NCBI RefSeq assembly: GCF_006715045.1
Contig: NZ_VFML01000001.1
Span: 5,180,001 to 5,244,000, forward strand
Direction: 5' to 3'
Origin: Amycolatopsis cihanbeyliensis
GTDB taxonomy: Bacteria > Actinomycetota > Actinomycetes > Mycobacteriales > Pseudonocardiaceae
DNA length: 64,000 nt
Below, one piece after another: positions 20,917-30,420 of this stretch (its first letter is position 1; every line of letters begins with the position of its first letter). The translations under genes were made by a program, and so were the position numbers. Under the pieces are notes generated by a model that did no database searches, was not told the origin of the DNA, and worked only from the letters and a program-made list of their open reading frames with translations.

Positions 20917-22287
20917 TCAGTCCTTGTCGTTCTGATCCCGGTCGCCGGTGTCGTCCCGATTCTCCCGCTGGGCGTCCTCTTGCTCGGCCCGCTCGGTCCG
21001 TTCCAGCTCCGCCATCGGATCGATGCCGTCGCCGGTCCGGCCGGCCCGCTCGGCGAACCCGGCGGGATCGTCCAGGTCCTCGGCGGTGGGCAGCAGGTCG
21101 GGGTGCGACCACAGCTGGTCCCGCTGCTCGATGCCGTGCTGGTCACCAACCTGCTTCCACAGCGAGGCGGCCGCGCGCATCCGCCGGGGCCGCAGCTCCA
21201 GTCCCACCAGGGTGGCGAAGGTCTGCTCGGCCGGACCGCCGGTGGCCCGCCTGCGGCGCAGAGTCTCGCGTAGCGCCTCCGCCCCCGGCAACCGGGTGTC
21301 GACGGCCTCCGCGACGACCACGTCGACCCAGCCCTCGACCAGCGCGAGCAGCGTCTCCAGGCGGGTCAGGGCCGCCTGCTGCTCGGGGGTGGTCTGCGGT
21401 TCGAGCAGACCGGAGGACATCGCGTTCTCGATGCTGGCGGGGTTACTCGGGTCGACCTGGCTGGCGAGCTGCTCGAGCGCCGTGGTGTCCACCGTGATGC
21501 CGCTGGCGAACTCCTCGACCGTGGCCAGCAGCCGTTGCCGCAGCCACGGCACGTGCGCGAACAGGCGCTGGTGCGCGGCCTCCCTGGCGGCGATGAACAC
21601 CAACACCTCGCTGCCGGGACGCTCCAGGCCCTCGGTGAACTTCTCGATGTTCGCGGGAAGCAGGGCGGAGGTCGCGTCCGGTCCGAGCGGCAGACCGACC
21701 TCGGTGGAGGTCAGCACGTCGGAGGCCAGTTCGGCCAGCGCGTTGCCGAGCTGGGAGCCGAAGGCCATTCCGCCCATCTGCCCCACCATGGACAGCAGCG
21801 GGCCCGCGGCCTGCTTGGCCTCCTCGGGTAACGCCTGTACCCAGGCGCCGGACATCTGCTTCGCGACCGGATCACACAGCCGTTGCCAGGTGGGCAGGGT
21901 CTGCTCCACCCAGTCCCTTGCGGACCAGGCGACGGTGGTCCGCGCGCCCGCGGGCAGGATGGTCACCGCGTCCAGCCACAGCTCCGCGAGGTGTGCCGCA
22001 TCGTGTACCGCGGACTCACCGGACTGCGAGCCGGAGCCGATGGTGCCGCCGCCGGACTCGTTGATCCGCTGCATGGCGATCTGTTTCGCCAGGTCGTAGT
22101 TCACCGGCCCGGTCGAGCTGCCCGCCTGGCTGAGCATCTGGCCGAGCTGACTGAGCATCTGGCCGAGCTGGTTGAAGGCGTCGGCACCCGCGCCGGGTTG
22201 CTGCTGACCGCCGCCGGAGTCCGAAGGCTCGTTCTCACCGCGTTTGTCGGGATCGGGCAGTCCGAAGCCGAACGGGGGATTGCTCAT
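20917..22287 (-). CDS. Zinc-dependent metalloprotease-like protein, DUF2342 family
   Basis: This 456-residue protein of the DUF2342 family (homologue of M. tuberculosis Rv3195; often named coenzyme F420 biosynthesis associated or zinc-dependent metalloprotease) has a zincin-like helix VFIAAREAAHQRLFAHVPWL near residue 225 and VVVAEAVDTRLPGAEALRETLRRRR downstream. The N-terminus is Gly/Gln-rich with a QLGQMLSQLGQMLSQ repeat. The C-terminus is strongly acidic (QEDAQRENRDDTGDRDQND). The ATG at 22287 is the family start. It is divergent from the PDZ protease gene. Protease activity has not been shown by sequence alone. Confidence 0.87.
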   Translation of the reverse strand: MSNPPFGFGLPDPDKRGENEPSDSGGGQQQPGAGADAFNQLGQMLSQLGQMLSQAGSSTGPVNYDLAKQIAMQRINESGGGTIGSGSQSGESAVHDAAHLAELWLDAVTILPAGARTTVAWSARDWVEQTLPTWQRLCDPVAKQMSGAWVQALPEEAKQAAGPLLSMVGQMGGMAFGSQLGNALAELASDVLTSTEVGLPLGPDATSALLPANIEKFTEGLERPGSEVLVFIAAREAAHQRLFAHVPWLRQRLLATVEEFASGITVDTTALEQLASQVDPSNPASIENAMSSGLLEPQTTPEQQAALTRLETLLALVEGWVDVVVAEAVDTRLPGAEALRETLRRRRATGGPAEQTFATLVGLELRPRRMRAAASLWKQVGDQHGIEQRDQLWSHPDLLPTAEDLDDPAGFAERAGRTGDGIDPMAELERTERAEQEDAQRENRDDTGDRDQNDKD

Positions 22288-22380
22288 AACACCACCGTAC
22301 GCGGGTAACTCAGGGTGCGAAGGACCAGCCGGGTGAGGCTGAACCACCAACCGACTACCACCACCGTACGCTGTCACGCT

Positions 22381-23517
22381 GTGAGTGAGTCGCGGGACGA
22401 AGCCGGGGCGCCCGGCAAGGGGAACACATCACCGGGCGCGTTGCCACCGCCGCCCCCGGAGACCACCGCCACCGCGGGTGCGTTCCGGCTGAGCAGGCGG
22501 GGGTGGACCCTGCTGCTCAGCGGCGTGCTGTTCGCCGTCTTCGGGCTGCTCGGCGCGTTCGTCCGGGTGCCCTACGTGGCGCTCGGCCCCGGGCCGACCT
22601 ACAACACGCTCGGCACCGTCGACGGCACCCAGGTGGTGCGGATCGAGGGACACCAGAGCTACCCGACCTCCGGCCAGCTGCGGATGACCACGGTGTCCCT
22701 CGACGACGAGGTGACCCTTTTCGGCGCGCTCGGACTCTGGGTGAGCGGCCGGTTCGCGCTCGCCCCCCGGGAGGAGTACTTCAAGCCGGGCGAGAGCGAC
22801 GCCGAGGTGAAGAAGGAGAACGTCGAGCAGTTCCAGGACTCGCAGAGCAATGCCGAGGTGGCCGCGTTGCGCAGGCTCGGCCACCCGGTGAAGGTGCTCG
22901 CGAAGGAGGTCGTGGCGGGCAGCCCCGCCGACCACGTGCTCTCCGCAGGGGACCGGCTGCTGGTGGTGAACGGCAAGGAGATCACCAAGGAGGACGACGT
23001 CCGGGCCGCGCTGGCGGACACCGAACCCGGCCAGACGATCTCGCTGACCTTCCAGCACGAGGGCAGGCCGCAGCGCACCGAATCGCTCACCCTCGCCGAG
23101 CACCCCGACCCGGAGCGGTCCGAGGGTTTCATCGGGCTGCAGCCGATCGACCGGGCCGATGTGCCGTTCGACGTCGAGATCAGCCTCCAGGACGTCGGCG
23201 GCCCCTCCGCCGGTCTGATGTTCGCGCTGGCCATCATGGATCGGATGACCCCGGGCGACCTGGTGGCGGGCGAGCAGGTCGCCGGCACCGGGGAGATCAC
23301 CGAGAAGGGGCAGGTCGACCCGATCGGGGGTATTTCGTTCAAGGTGGTCGCGGCGCACGAGGCGGGTGCCACGACCTTCCTGGTCCCCCAGGCCAACTGT
23401 GCGGAGGCCGCCGCCGCGGCACCCGAGGGCCTGCGCCTGGTGAAGGTGACCGACCTGGACAGCGCGCTCGACGCGCTGGAGGGGATCAAGGCCGGGGAGC
23501 CCGTGCCGTCCTGCTGA
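22381..23517 (+). CDS. Membrane-anchored PDZ domain/Lon-like serine protease (YlbL family)
   Basis: This 378-residue protein has a proline-rich N-terminus and one membrane anchor at about residues 42-62 (LLLSGVLFAVFGLLGAFV). A PDZ domain follows around 170-250 (VLAKEVVAGSPADHVLSAGDRLLVVNG). A C-terminal Lon-type domain carries the Ser/Lys dyad: Ser276 in GGPSAGL and Lys321 in SFKVVAA. The syntenic homologue is Rv3194c. The protease domain should face outside the membrane. The GTG at 22381 is chosen because 22 preceding codons overlap the divergent promoter. Confidence 0.92.
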   Translation: MSESRDEAGAPGKGNTSPGALPPPPPETTATAGAFRLSRRGWTLLLSGVLFAVFGLLGAFVRVPYVALGPGPTYNTLGTVDGTQVVRIEGHQSYPTSGQLRMTTVSLDDEVTLFGALGLWVSGRFALAPREEYFKPGESDAEVKKENVEQFQDSQSNAEVAALRRLGHPVKVLAKEVVAGSPADHVLSAGDRLLVVNGKEITKEDDVRAALADTEPGQTISLTFQHEGRPQRTESLTLAEHPDPERSEGFIGLQPIDRADVPFDVEISLQDVGGPSAGLMFALAIMDRMTPGDLVAGEQVAGTGEITEKGQVDPIGGISFKVVAAHEAGATTFLVPQANCAEAAAAAPEGLRLVKVTDLDSALDALEGIKAGEPVPSC

Positions 23518-23528
23518 TCCCACCCGCG

Positions 23529-24101
23529 TCACGGCGCCAGCGTGGCCTCAAGGGCCGCCAGCAGGTTCGGAGCCAGCTCCGGATGCTCGATGATCTCGTC
23601 CACCGGCGTGTCGTCCTCGCCGCCCTGGGTGGTGATCCCGCGCAAACGCAGCACGCAGGCGCGGGTCCCGTCCCGCAGCACGGCGGCGACCAGGCGGGCC
23701 TCGGTGCGGCGCGGGTGGTCGGCCGCGGCCTGCCGCAGGCGCTGCGCGTCCTCGTCCAACTCGGCCTCGACCAGATCCGGCTCGGCGTCCGGCGGCAGCA
23801 CGATGATCTCCTGCGCGAGCGCGCACCCATCCACCGTGTCCGGCCAGGCGATCCGGGCGAGTGCGTCCGCGAGATCACCATCCGGTAACGCTTCCTGGGC
23901 GACCGGGGTGAGCGGAGACCCGGCATCCAGCTGGTCCGCCAGGTCAGGCTGCTGCCGCAGCAGGGCATCGGTGGGGACGAGCGCGAACAACTGGGGCGAC
24001 TGATCCCAGCCCGCGGCCGCCACGAACTCCTCGACTTCGCGGGCGACGACGGCCACACTCGGGTTCGTCGCGGTGTTCTCGCTGTGCTCGCTCTCCGCCA
24101 T
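23529..24101 (-). CDS. PPA1309 family protein
   Basis: This is a 190-residue acidic protein. Features such as AWPDTVDGCALAQEIIVLPPDAE and GTRACVLRLRG match the actinobacterial PPA1309 family, found beside the PDZ protease and UPF0182 genes in many genomes. It ends 11 bp from the protease gene in convergent orientation and diverges from the UPF0182 gene. The biochemical function is unknown. Confidence 0.85.
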   Translation of the reverse strand: MAESEHSENTATNPSVAVVAREVEEFVAAAGWDQSPQLFALVPTDALLRQQPDLADQLDAGSPLTPVAQEALPDGDLADALARIAWPDTVDGCALAQEIIVLPPDAEPDLVEAELDEDAQRLRQAAADHPRRTEARLVAAVLRDGTRACVLRLRGITTQGGEDDTPVDEIIEHPELAPNLLAALEATLAP

Positions 24102-24256
24102 GGCGCCATGGTCGCAGGGGTGCCGGTGGACGCGGTAAGCGCCCGGTTTGGGTGGTTTCGGGAACCCGGACGGCTATCCGTAGAGTTAGAAAGTCAAGGG
24201 GACGCTCGCCCTGCCTGCGCCCCGGAAACAAGATCGCGACAACAGGAGCGTGTGCA

Positions 24257-27232
24257 GTGGCCACTCGGCCCCCTGTGAACCTGCCCAAGCTGTCCCGGCG
24301 CAGCAAGGTGCTGCTGATCATCGCCGGCATTGTCGTACTGGGCCTACTGCTCGGTGCGCGACTGCTGGACACCTATGTCGAATGGCTGTGGTTCGGCGAG
24401 GTCGGCGCCCGCGGAGTGTTCACAACAGTCGTCATCACCAGGATCGTGCTGTTCTTCGCGGTCGGGTTACTCGTCGGCGGTCTGCTGGCGGTGAGCCTCG
24501 CGATCGCCTACCGGAACAGGCCGGTGTTCGTGCCGGTCTCCGGGGCCGACGATCCGCTGGCCCGGTACCGCACCACCGTGACGGGTCGGATCCGGTTGTT
24601 CGGCATCGGGATCCCGGTGCTGGCCGGCCTGATCGCGGGGGCGAGTGGGCAGGCCGACTGGAAGCGGGTGCAGCTGTTCCTGAACGGCACGAGCTTCGGC
24701 CAGGCCGATCCCGAATACGGGCTCGATGTCGGCTTCTACGCGTTCAGCCTGCCGTTCTGGAACTGGATGCTCGGCTGGCTCTTCGTCGCGGTGGTGGTCG
24801 CCTTCCTCGGTGCGCTGGGTGCGCATTACCTGTTCGGCGGCATCCGGCTGGCCGGCAAGGGCGGGCAGATCGCCGGTTCGGCGCGGGTGCAGCTCTCGGT
24901 GATCCTCGGGATCTTCGTCCTGCTCAAGGGCGCCGAGTACTTCCTCGACCGGTACAACCTGATGTTGTCCGACCGCAGTGACCAGCCCGCGTTCATCGGC
25001 GCCACCTACACCGACCTGAACGCCGTGCTGCCCGCCAAATGGATCCTGCTCTGCATCTGTCTTTTCGTCGCGATCGCCTTCTTCGTCGGCGCCTTCCTGC
25101 GCAACATCCAGTTGCCCGCGATCGCGCTGGTGTTGCTGATCCTGTCCGGGATCCTGGTCGGCTGGGCCTGGCCCGCGGTGCTCGAGCAGTTCTCGGTCAA
25201 GCCGAACGCGCTGGAGAAGGAAGCCCCGTCCATCGAGCGCAACATGGAGGCGACCAGGCACGCCTACGACCTCAACGAGGTGAACTACCAGCAGTACTCG
25301 GGCCAGTCCGAGGCCACGCCCGAGGAGGTGCGCTCCGAGACCGGCACGATCTCGAACATCCGGCTGCTCGACCCGGGCGTGCTGGAACCGACCTTCACCC
25401 AGCGGGTCGGCAGGGAGAACTTCTACGGCTTCTCCGAGAAGCTGGACATCGACCGGTACGAGGGCCAGGACGGCAAGCTGCAGGACTACATCGTCGCCGC
25501 CAAGGAGATCAAGACCAGCGGGCTGGCGGAGAACCAGCGCAGCTGGCTCAACCGGCACCTGCGCTACACCCACGGCAACGGCTTCGTCGCCGCCCCGGCG
25601 AACAAGATCGACCGTGCGCTGGAGGACGCCGACAGCGAGGGTGGTTACCCGCTCGCCGGGACCAGCGACACCGCCAACCCCTCCGGGGCGCACGGCATCA
25701 AGGTGGACGAGCCGCGGATCTACTACGGCGAACTGTCCACCGACTACGCGATCGTGGGCGGCACCGAGGGCCAGGCTCCCGGTGAGTACGACACCGCCAA
25801 CGAGAGTGGCTACCTGTACACGGGTGACGGCGGCGTGCCGATCGACAACCTGTTCAACCGGCTGGTCTTCGCCGCCTACGAGGGCGAGCGCAACATCCTG
25901 TTCTCCGACGCGATCAGCGACGGCGCGCAGATCATGTACAAGCGGGACCCGCGGGACCGGGTCCGGGACATCGCGCCCTGGCTGACCGTGGACGGTGACC
26001 CCTATCCCGCGGTGATCGACGGCCAGATCAAGTGGATCGTCGACGGGTACACCACGCTCAACAACTACCCGTATTCCCAGCAGACCGAGCTGGACGATGC
26101 CACGCAGGACTCGCTGTCCGGGGTCGCGCAGCAGCAGGCCACCTCGATCAACTACATCCGCAACTCGGTGAAGGCCACGGTCGACGCCTTCGACGGCACC
26201 GTGAACCTGTACGCCACGGACGACGACGAGCCGGTGCTCAAGGCCTGGAAAAACGTCTTCCCCGATGTGGTCAAGCCGTCCTCGGAGATCTCGCCGGAGC
26301 TGCGCAAGCACTTCCGGTACCCGGAGGACATGTTCAAGATCCAGCGGGACCTGCTGACCAGGTACCACGTGCAGAACCCGCGGGAGTTCTTCAGCACGGA
26401 GACCTTCTGGGACGTCCCCGCCGACCCGACGCAGGAGGGCTTCGACCCGAGTGCCGCGGGAGAGGGCGCGAACCAGCCGGCGTACTACCTGCTCGCGCAG
26501 GCGCCGGGGCAGGACAGGGCGACCTTCCAGATCACCAGCTCGCTGACGCCACTGCGCAGGCAGTATCTCGCGGCGTGGATGTCGGTGTCCTCGGATCCGG
26601 AGACCTACGGTGAGATCACCGTGCTCCGACTACCGACCGGCGGGGACGCCAGTAGCCAGGTCGAAGGGCCGGTGCAGGTGCAGAACCGGTTCCAGAGTGA
26701 CCCGCGAGTCGCTCAGGAACGGACGCTGTTGAACAACCCCAGCATCAACGTCATCTACGGCAACCAGCTGACCCTGCCGGTGGCAGGCGGGTTCCTGTTC
26801 GTGGAACCCATCTACATCCAGCAGAAGAACCAGAACAGCTACCCGCAGCTGGCTCGCGTGCTGGTGTACTACGACGGGCGAGTCGGCTTCGACACCACGC
26901 TGCGCGCATCCCTGGACCAGGTGTTCGGTGAGGGCGCAGGCGATGTCGCCGCCGGGCCCGTGCAGGACGACGGGAACGAGGACGAGAACCAGACGCCCAG
27001 CCCGACCGACCCGCCACCGACCGACCAGCAGGGCACCCCGCCGGCCAACGGCGACACCGGCAACGCCGAGCTGGACCAGGCGCAGGCCGATGCGCTGGCG
27101 GCATGGCAGAAGTACAAGGAGGCGCAGCGCAACGGCGACTACGCCCAGCAGGGTGAGGCCCTCGCCGAGCTGGACGACGCGATGACCAAGGCCGAGCAGG
27201 CCAGGAACGCCGGCAACCAGCCGGGCGGCTGA
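24257..27232 (+). CDS. UPF0182 family large membrane protein
   Basis: This 991-residue protein has seven predicted membrane segments in the first third (for example KVLLIIAGIVVLGLLLGARL, ITRIVLFFAVGLLVGGLLAVS, LLCICLFVAIAFFVGAFL and ALVLLILSGILVGWAW). A large extracytoplasmic domain of about 600 residues follows, with a Pro/Thr/Gln-rich acidic linker and a C-terminal coiled segment (ELDQAQADALAAWQKYKEAQ). It matches the UPF0182 family (M. tuberculosis Rv3193c), whose function is unknown. The GTG at 24257 follows an AGGAG site. The earlier in-frame extension is in non-coding leader DNA. Confidence 0.93.
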   Translation: MATRPPVNLPKLSRRSKVLLIIAGIVVLGLLLGARLLDTYVEWLWFGEVGARGVFTTVVITRIVLFFAVGLLVGGLLAVSLAIAYRNRPVFVPVSGADDPLARYRTTVTGRIRLFGIGIPVLAGLIAGASGQADWKRVQLFLNGTSFGQADPEYGLDVGFYAFSLPFWNWMLGWLFVAVVVAFLGALGAHYLFGGIRLAGKGGQIAGSARVQLSVILGIFVLLKGAEYFLDRYNLMLSDRSDQPAFIGATYTDLNAVLPAKWILLCICLFVAIAFFVGAFLRNIQLPAIALVLLILSGILVGWAWPAVLEQFSVKPNALEKEAPSIERNMEATRHAYDLNEVNYQQYSGQSEATPEEVRSETGTISNIRLLDPGVLEPTFTQRVGRENFYGFSEKLDIDRYEGQDGKLQDYIVAAKEIKTSGLAENQRSWLNRHLRYTHGNGFVAAPANKIDRALEDADSEGGYPLAGTSDTANPSGAHGIKVDEPRIYYGELSTDYAIVGGTEGQAPGEYDTANESGYLYTGDGGVPIDNLFNRLVFAAYEGERNILFSDAISDGAQIMYKRDPRDRVRDIAPWLTVDGDPYPAVIDGQIKWIVDGYTTLNNYPYSQQTELDDATQDSLSGVAQQQATSINYIRNSVKATVDAFDGTVNLYATDDDEPVLKAWKNVFPDVVKPSSEISPELRKHFRYPEDMFKIQRDLLTRYHVQNPREFFSTETFWDVPADPTQEGFDPSAAGEGANQPAYYLLAQAPGQDRATFQITSSLTPLRRQYLAAWMSVSSDPETYGEITVLRLPTGGDASSQVEGPVQVQNRFQSDPRVAQERTLLNNPSINVIYGNQLTLPVAGGFLFVEPIYIQQKNQNSYPQLARVLVYYDGRVGFDTTLRASLDQVFGEGAGDVAAGPVQDDGNEDENQTPSPTDPPPTDQQGTPPANGDTGNAELDQAQADALAAWQKYKEAQRNGDYAQQGEALAELDDAMTKAEQARNAGNQPGG

Positions 27233-27249
27233 TGGAGTAGCCCGACGTG

Positions 27250-27294
27250 ACCCCCACTTTGCGGCCCGGTATCCCGGAGGCGTAGAGTGGGGGT
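27250..27294 (+). terminator. Hairpin after the UPF0182 gene
   Basis: The 9-bp arms ACCCCCACT / AGTGGGGGT lie 17 nt after the stop codon. The second arm overlaps a TAGAGT that could be the -10 box of the following tRNA gene, so the hairpin may act as terminator while the tRNA promoter sits in it. Confidence 0.5.
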
Positions 27295-27300
27295 TACCGA

Positions 27301-27377
27301 CGCGGGGTGGAGCAGTTCGGTAGCTCGCTGGGCTCATAACCCAGAGGTCGCAGGTTCAAATCCTGTCCCCGCTACCA
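27301..27377 (+). tRNA. Initiator tRNA-fMet (CAT), copy 1
   Basis: This 77-nt cloverleaf has anticodon CAT in CTCATAA, three consecutive G-C pairs in the anticodon stem (GGG/CCC) and a C1/U72 mismatch at the acceptor end. These are the marks of a bacterial initiator tRNA. The CCA end is encoded. Confidence 0.95.
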
Positions 27378-27383
27378 GCAGCG

Positions 27384-27423
27384 AAACGGCCCGATCCGCG
27401 GAAACGTGGGTCGGGCCGTTTTC
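27384..27423 (+). terminator. Terminator of tRNA-fMet copy 1
   Basis: A perfect 11-bp stem, AAACGGCCCGA / TCGGGCCGTTT, starts 7 nt after the tRNA and ends in a T-rich tract. Confidence 0.85.
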
Positions 27424-27590
27424 GTGGCCGGGGTTGCCGGGTGCCGCACCGAACGGTGTCGACAGTTGAGCAATGTCGACAAAGTCACCTGCTGGAGCCT
27501 GCTCTACTGTGGATCCAATCCATGGGAGGGGGGGGGGTGCTGAAGGGTGTCGAAACCGGGCACGGTAGACTTCTTTCAGAAGGACAACGA

Positions 27591-27667
27591 CGCGGGGTGG
27601 AGCAGTTCGGTAGCTCGCTGGGCTCATAACCCAGAGGTCGCAGGTTCAAATCCTGTCCCCGCTACCA
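27591..27667 (+). tRNA. Initiator tRNA-fMet (CAT), copy 2
   Basis: This copy is identical over all 77 nt to the one at 27301-27377, including the encoded CCA and the initiator features. A TAGACT at 27567-27572 could be its own -10 box. Confidence 0.95.
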
Positions 27668-27669
27668 CC

Positions 27670-27706
27670 GAAAAGCCCGTGCACATGCATTGTGCGCGGG
27701 CTTTTC
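27670..27706 (+). terminator. Terminator of tRNA-fMet copy 2
   Basis: Stem GAAAAGCCCG / CGGGCTTTTC encloses an inner GTGCAC/GTGCGC-like stem, just 3 nt after the tRNA, with T residues in the descending arm. Confidence 0.85.
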
Positions 27707-27875
27707 ATGTTTCTGGCCCCCGCGTTTCGGCCGCATCGACTCTGCCAGTTGGGGGATACGAAGTGGCCGGATTGCCCCGGAACGCCGATTGGTTTAGGCC
27801 ATCTGGCGTGATCCACAGTGGACGGATATGGTGACCACTGTGGACAGATGGACGAAGACGTGGCACGGTAAGGGG

Positions 27876-28376
27876 GTGTCCGATTTGAATGCAACCGCCG
27901 CTGCTCTGCTTGGCCTGCTCCACGACGGCCCCGCCACCGGTGGGCAGCTCGTCGCCGAAGCCGAGGAACGCTTTGGCACGTTCTTCAGCGTCACCAGGAG
28001 CCAGGTCTACCGGGAGCTTCCAGCTCTGGCCAAGGAAGGCCTCGTCCGCCTTGGTAAGCAAGGGCCGCGCTCGAGCCAGCAATACGTCATCACAGCCGCC
28101 GGTAAACGGGCCTTCAAGTCATGGCTGACCTCGGAGTCGGGGCCGGACCATCTTCGTAGCCCGCTGATCCTGCGCCTCGTCCACTCCGGCTCGCTGACCG
28201 CCAAGCAGCGCGCCAACCTGTTGGACTCCGCGCGGGAGACCTACAACCAGGAGCTGGACGACGCCAAGGCAGCGGCCAAGGCCGCGCCGGATCCCTACGC
28301 CAAGGCGATCGCCGAGTTCGGCCAGGCCCACGCCAAGGCCGCACTGAAGCTGCTGGACACCGTTGCCGCGAACTGA
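27876..28376 (+). CDS. PadR family transcriptional regulator
   Basis: This 166-residue protein has an N-terminal winged helix (ALLGLLHDGPATGGQLVAEAEERFG ... SQVYRELPALAKEGLV), the PadR hallmark. A C-terminal helical dimer domain with an alanine/lysine-rich stretch follows. The GTG at 27876 has AAGGGGG immediately upstream. An earlier frame from 27828 contains the inverted sequence ATCCACAGTGGAC / CCACTGTGGAC, which may be its operator. The effector is unknown, and no transporter gene is adjacent. Confidence 0.85.
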   Translation: MSDLNATAAALLGLLHDGPATGGQLVAEAEERFGTFFSVTRSQVYRELPALAKEGLVRLGKQGPRSSQQYVITAAGKRAFKSWLTSESGPDHLRSPLILRLVHSGSLTAKQRANLLDSARETYNQELDDAKAAAKAAPDPYAKAIAEFGQAHAKAALKLLDTVAAN

Positions 28377-28387
28377 TGTGACCCCTC

Positions 28388-28425
28388 CCGGGCGGCCCGC
28401 GGCCGGTGTGCCGTAGGCCGCCCGG
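28388..28425 (+). terminator. Terminator between the PadR gene and prfB
   Basis: Perfect 10-bp arms CCGGGCGGCC / GGCCGCCCGG lie 12 nt after the PadR stop codon. There is no strong T-run. Confidence 0.7.
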
Positions 28426-28449
28426 GCGATTGCCGTAACCTTGTCTGGT

Positions 28450-29559
28450 GTGAGTGCTGAGTTCGAAACAGACCTGAAGGACCTCGCTGCCAAGCTGGCC
28501 CAGGTCGAGTCGGTGATGGATCTGGAGGCGCTGCGCGCGCAGGTCGCCGACCTGGAGCAGCAGGCTGCGGACCCGAGCCTCTGGGACAACCCCGAGTCAG
28601 CACAGAAGGTGACCAGCCAGCTCTCGTACCGCCAGGCCGAGCTGCGCAAGGTGACCGAGCTGCGCCAGCGTGTCGACGACCTCGGTGTGCTGCACGAACT
28701 GGCCAAGGCCGAGAGCGACGCCGGGAGTCTCGCGGAGGCCGACACCGAGCTGGCCGAGCTGACCAGGGACATCGACGCGCTCGAGGTGCGCACGCTGCTG
28801 TCCGGGGAGTACGACGCGCGCAACGCCGTGGTGACGATCCGGTCCGAGGCCGGGGGCGTGGACGCGGCCGACTGGGCCGAGATGCTGCTGCGGATGTACC
28901 TGCGCTGGGCCGAGCGGCACGGCTACCCGACCGATGTGTACGACATCTCCTACGCCGAGGAGGCCGGCATCAGGTCGGCCACCTTCCGGGTCGTCGCGCC
29001 GTACGTCTACGGCACGCTGTCGGTCGAGCAGGGGACGCACCGGCTGGTGCGGATCTCGCCGTTCGACAACCAGGGCCGGCGGCAGACGTCGTTCGCGCAC
29101 GTCGAGGTGATGCCCGAGGTGGAGGAGACCGACCACATCGACATCCCGGAGAAGGACATCCGCGTCGATGTGTACCGCTCGTCAGGCCCCGGTGGGCAGA
29201 GCGTGAACACGACCGACTCCGCGGTACGGCTGACCCACGTCCCCACCGGGGTCGTGGTGTCCTGCCAGAACGAGAAGTCCCAGTTGCAGAACAAGGTCGC
29301 CGCCATGAAGGTGCTGCAGGCCAAGCTGCTGCAGCGGAAGAAGGAAGAGGAGCGTGCCGAGCTGGACGCACTGCGCGACGGCGGGTCCAGCTGGGGTAAC
29401 CAGATGCGCTCCTACGTGCTGCACCCTTACCAGATGGTCAAGGACGTGCGCACCGAGTTCGAGGTGGGCAACCCCTCCGCGGTGCTGGAGGGTGAGATCG
29501 ACGGTTTCCTGGACGCGGGGATCCGCTGGCGGAAGCAGCGCGGCGACAACGCAGCGTAG
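28450..29559 (+). CDS. prfB: Peptide chain release factor 2
   Basis: This 369-residue RF2 decodes UGA and UAA stop codons. The codon-recognition tripeptide SPF lies in [13 protein letters not shown] and the peptidyl-hydrolysis GGQ in [10 protein letters not shown]. There is no in-frame UGA near codon 26, so the autoregulatory +1 frameshift of enteric prfB is absent. The GTG at 28450 is preferred over a TTG at 28441. There is no ribosome site upstream and a TAACCT (-10-like) at 28436, so the mRNA may be leaderless. Followed by ftsE-ftsX-smpB, the standard actinobacterial order. Confidence 0.96.
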   Translation: MSAEFETDLKDLAAKLAQVESVMDLEALRAQVADLEQQAADPSLWDNPESAQKVTSQLSYRQAELRKVTELRQRVDDLGVLHELAKAESDAGSLAEADTELAELTRDIDALEVRTLLSGEYDARNAVVTIRSEAGGVDAADWAEMLLRMYLRWAERHGYPTDVYDISYAEEAGIRSATFRVVAPYVYGTLSVEQGTHRLVRISPFDNQGRRQTSFAHVEVMPEVEETDHIDIPEKDIRVDVYRSSGPGGQSVNTTDSAVRLTHVPTGVVVSCQNEKSQLQNKVAAMKVLQAKLLQRKKEEERAELDALRDGGSSWGNQMRSYVLHPYQMVKDVRTEFEVGNPSAVLEGEIDGFLDAGIRWRKQRGDNAA

Positions 29560-29632
29560 CGGGGCGCTCACCGGCGAGCCACGCATGGACGCAACCAGGG
29601 CTTAACGGTGGCCATGAGTAGGATGGCGCATC

Positions 29633-30322
29633 GTGATCCGGCTCGACAGTGTTTCCAAGGTCTACAAGACCTCGACCCGTCCGGCGCTGGACGGCGTCTC
29701 CGTCGATATGGACAAGGGTGAGTTCGTCTTCCTGATCGGTCCCTCCGGGTCCGGCAAGTCGACCTTCCTCAGGCTGCTGCTGCGCGAGGAGGTGCCGAGC
29801 AAGGGCCGGGTGTACGTGTCCAACTTCGACGTGGCCAAGATGGCGCGGCGCAGGATCCCCCGACTGCGCCAGACCATCGGGTGTGTCTTTCAGGACTTCC
29901 GGCTGCTGACCAACAAGACGGTGTCCGAGAACGTCGCGTTCGCGCTCGAGGTGATCGGCAAGCCGAAGCACACCATCACCAAGGTCGTGCCCGAGGTGCT
30001 CGAGCTGGTCGGGCTGGACGGCAAGGCCGACCGGATGCCGCACGAGCTCTCCGGTGGTGAGCAGCAGCGAGTGGCGATCGCGCGTGCGTTCGTCAACCGG
30101 CCGCTGGTCCTGCTGGCCGACGAGCCGACCGGGAACCTCGACCCGGACACCAGCCAGGACATCATGCTGCTGCTCGAGCGGATCAACCGCACCGGCACCA
30201 CGGTCGTGATGGCCACCCACGACCACTCGATCGTCGACTCGATGCGCCGCAGGGTCGTCGAACTGCAGCTCGGCAAGGTGATCCGGGACGACAAACGCGG
30301 CGTGTACGGCGTGGGTCGCTGA
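29633..30322 (+). CDS. ftsE: Cell division ATP-binding protein FtsE
   Basis: This 229-residue ABC ATPase has Walker [10 protein letters not shown] at about residues 34-42, signature [14 protein letters not shown], Walker [12 protein letters not shown] and an H-loop histidine in ATHDHS. It pairs with FtsX to activate peptidoglycan hydrolases at the septum. The start is a GTG at 29633. It lies directly upstream of ftsX, with a 98-bp gap. Confidence 0.97.
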   Translation: MIRLDSVSKVYKTSTRPALDGVSVDMDKGEFVFLIGPSGSGKSTFLRLLLREEVPSKGRVYVSNFDVAKMARRRIPRLRQTIGCVFQDFRLLTNKTVSENVAFALEVIGKPKHTITKVVPEVLELVGLDGKADRMPHELSGGEQQRVAIARAFVNRPLVLLADEPTGNLDPDTSQDIMLLLERINRTGTTVVMATHDHSIVDSMRRRVVELQLGKVIRDDKRGVYGVGR

Positions 30323-30420
30323 CACCGACGACGTACCCTCGCCACACCTTTCCCACCTGACAAGTCCCACCCGACCAGGCCCGCCCCGACAAGCCCCGAC
30401 CCCAAGGGATACGCCCCCCG

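Noticed and set aside
28450..28560. Programmed +1 frameshift in prfB
   Set aside because: The frame is open from the start with no early UGA, as is usual in actinobacteria.
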